From positions 1 through 34,002 of the forward strand of contig CAILJQ010000097.1 in assembly GCA_903834625.1 (NCBI GenBank): a DNA stretch of 34,002 nt, read 5' to 3'. Shown one piece after another: positions 32,682 to 34,002 of the stretch. Each line of letters starts with the position of its first letter. Positions within the stretch are counted from its first letter, which is position 1. This stretch comes from an uncultured Bacteroidota bacterium (GTDB taxonomy: Bacteria; Bacteroidota; Bacteroidia; UKL13-3). Both the position numbers and the translations under genes were made by a program. The notes below the pieces were generated by a model. That model saw only the letters and a list, made by a program, of their open reading frames with translations, was not told the DNA's origin and made no database searches.

Positions 32682-33569
32682 TTACTCTCTTGAGATTGTG
32701 TATAACATTCCTAAAGATAAAATTTGCGACCATTGCAAATCTTTGCTTTGGTCATAATCCTTAATCATATTCACCTGGAAATTGGTGCTTATATACTTCG
32801 TTGCTTTAAGAGTTAAATTGGCATTTAAGATGTGAACAAATGCATTGGGAGCACCTGATTTAAAGTAATCAAAGTTCACCATATAACGGGTTTTGAAGTT
32901 TACATTCTTAGCCAAATCCTTATCAAAGTTAAAGATGAATTGTAATACAAATTGGTTTCTAAGCTTGTCTCCAGCTTTTTCTAAACCATACAATTGTGCA
33001 TCTGAAATTGCTTTATCTAAAACAATGGTTTGCCTCAAAGTACCAACTCCTAAACGTGCCCACATATAACTCAACGGCTTATATTCTAAACCAACTGAAG
33101 AAGTTAAATAGGCTGGAGCCATGAATCTTGAAACCAAAGAGTCTTTGGTGATATCAGCAACCGATTTAATTTTGTAATCAAAGCCATTATCAAATTGGGT
33201 AAGAAAGTTGAGTGAACCAAAGATATTCACTTTGCTGTTAAGTATATAACCAGCTTTCAAGTCGTAAAAGAACCTATCAGCATTCTTAATTTTAATACCG
33301 TCTTGGTTCAAATAACCCAATTGCAATTGCAAATCACTGTTAAAATCCCAATTATCTGTTTTGTGTTTAACAGTGTAGTTGAGGTAACCACCAAAGGCAA
33401 AACTACTTTTACCCCCACCTTTCCAATTGTCGCTAAAGGTACTTTGGTTCAGGGTGAAACCTGCTTGAAAATTGTGTTTAAATGGATGACTAACTTTGCT
33501 ACTATCTGATTGTGCTTGTATGGTGTTTAGGCACAAAAATCCCAGTAAAACGAGTAATACTCTATTCAT
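32682..33569 (-). CDS. DUF3078 outer-membrane-like protein
   Basis: 295 residues. The signal peptide MNRVLLVLLGFLCLNTIQAQ is followed by the DUF3078 opening (FTLNQSTFSDNWKGGGKSSF) and alternating beta strands with aromatic ends (YLNYTVKHKTDNWDF, LQLQLGYLNQDG), ending in LSLGMLYTISRE. The pattern fits an outer-membrane beta-barrel. Its role is unknown. It begins ten bases after the cysteine desulfurase stop, so it is likely co-transcribed with it, and it is followed by the hairpin at 32614-32663. Confidence 0.85.
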   Translation of the reverse strand: MNRVLLVLLGFLCLNTIQAQSDSSKVSHPFKHNFQAGFTLNQSTFSDNWKGGGKSSFAFGGYLNYTVKHKTDNWDFNSDLQLQLGYLNQDGIKIKNADRFFYDLKAGYILNSKVNIFGSLNFLTQFDNGFDYKIKSVADITKDSLVSRFMAPAYLTSSVGLEYKPLSYMWARLGVGTLRQTIVLDKAISDAQLYGLEKAGDKLRNQFVLQFIFNFDKDLAKNVNFKTRYMVNFDYFKSGAPNAFVHILNANLTLKATKYISTNFQVNMIKDYDQSKDLQWSQILSLGMLYTISRE

Positions 33570-33579
33570 GATTAATAAA

Positions 33580-34002
33580 TTATTGTTTTGCAGTAATTTG
33601 AAGCATGCCCACTAACTTCTCTACCACATAATCTACTTCCTCGCGGGTATTTTGTTTACCAAATGAAAATCTCACACTAGGTCGGTCTGGAGATACCTTT
33701 AACGCACTTAATACATGTGACCCAACATTTGAACCAGATGAACACGCACTTCCTCCAGATGCAGAGATTCCTTCAATATCTAACTTGAATAATATCATTT
33801 CAGATATTGGACTAGGAGGTAGGTTCACATTTAAAACGGTATACAATGATTCACCCTCTGGGTCGCCATTAAATGCTACACCCGGGATGTTTTTCCTCAA
33901 TTGTTCCATCATATACATTTTCAGGTCATAGATATGTTTATGATCATTCTCGTAATGCGAATAAGCTAATTCTAAAGCTTTTGCTAAGCCAACAATGCCA
34001 TA
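33580..34002 (-). CDS. cysteine desulfurase, NifS/IscS class (5' end missing)
   Basis: The last 140 residues of a PLP-dependent cysteine desulfurase; the frame is open to the window edge at 34002. The active-site cysteine lies in ISASGGSACSSGSNVGSHVL, with SPDRPSVRFSFGKQNTREEV following, as in NifS/IscS. The first visible residues (YGIVGLAKALELAYSHYEND) match the helix after the PLP-lysine region. The enzyme takes sulfur from cysteine for Fe-S clusters and other thio-cofactors, including molybdopterin. The N-terminus and PLP lysine are outside the window. Confidence 0.9.
   Translation of the reverse strand, partial: YGIVGLAKALELAYSHYENDHKHIYDLKMYMMEQLRKNIPGVAFNGDPEGESLYTVLNVNLPPSPISEMILFKLDIEGISASGGSACSSGSNVGSHVLSALKVSPDRPSVRFSFGKQNTREEVDYVVEKLVGMLQITAKQ

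Noticed and set aside
32614-32690. Cobalamin riboswitch before the adenosyltransferase
   Set aside because: The region is under 80 bases, holds only a simple terminator-like hairpin and has no B12-box.

Overview
The window looks like the chromosome of a Bacteroidota species. It carries two proteins with type IX secretion (T9SS) C-terminal sorting domains, DUF3078 and DUF4290 genes, an HU-CCDC81/SPOR protein, a fused MoaC-MoaB, and several promoters with the phylum's -7 motif TAnnTTTG. Base composition is AT-rich (roughly 38% G+C by eye). I see no rRNA, tRNA, insertion sequence, prophage or CRISPR array, and no gene-free stretch above about 220 bp. The window starts inside pyrR and ends inside a cysteine desulfurase gene.

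Layout. 1-9942, all minus strand: pyrR (partial), an EVE-domain protein, a membrane metallophosphoesterase, rpsA (TTG start with a strong Shine-Dalgarno), a small membrane protein coupled to a 1291-residue T9SS protein, and an M20 amidohydrolase. 10155-17847, plus strand: a tight accessory-looking cluster of a PqqD-like protein, an ATP-grasp ligase, a fold-III PLP decarboxylase, a urea-transporter/M23 peptidase fusion, a TPR/outer-membrane barrel protein and a TPR lipoprotein-sized protein, followed by an SRPBCC protein and an exported YciI-like protein. 17861-19393: ung (minus) and dapD (plus). 19390-28853, minus strand: an almost gapless run recN, DUF4290, moaA, moeA, tauE-like, moaD, a ThiF/MoeB-chorismate mutase fusion, a U32-family protein, a ferredoxin, moaE and moaCB. 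28907-34002: a PKD/T9SS protein, an HU/SPOR protein (plus), a cobalamin adenosyltransferase, DUF3078 and the cysteine desulfurase.

How the genes fit together. The minus-strand run holds most of molybdenum cofactor synthesis. In its middle sits a module that looks dedicated to U32-type hydroxylation: chorismate mutase makes prephenate, and known U32 hydroxylases depend on prephenate and an Fe-S cluster. The plus-strand cluster combines a possible peptide-recognition protein, a ligase, an amino-acid decarboxylase, a small-amide channel and cell-wall/envelope proteins, and suggests synthesis and handling of an unknown amino-acid-derived product. Independently of genes, a short near-palindrome GGTTCNNACC recurs eleven times across the window, far more than composition predicts.
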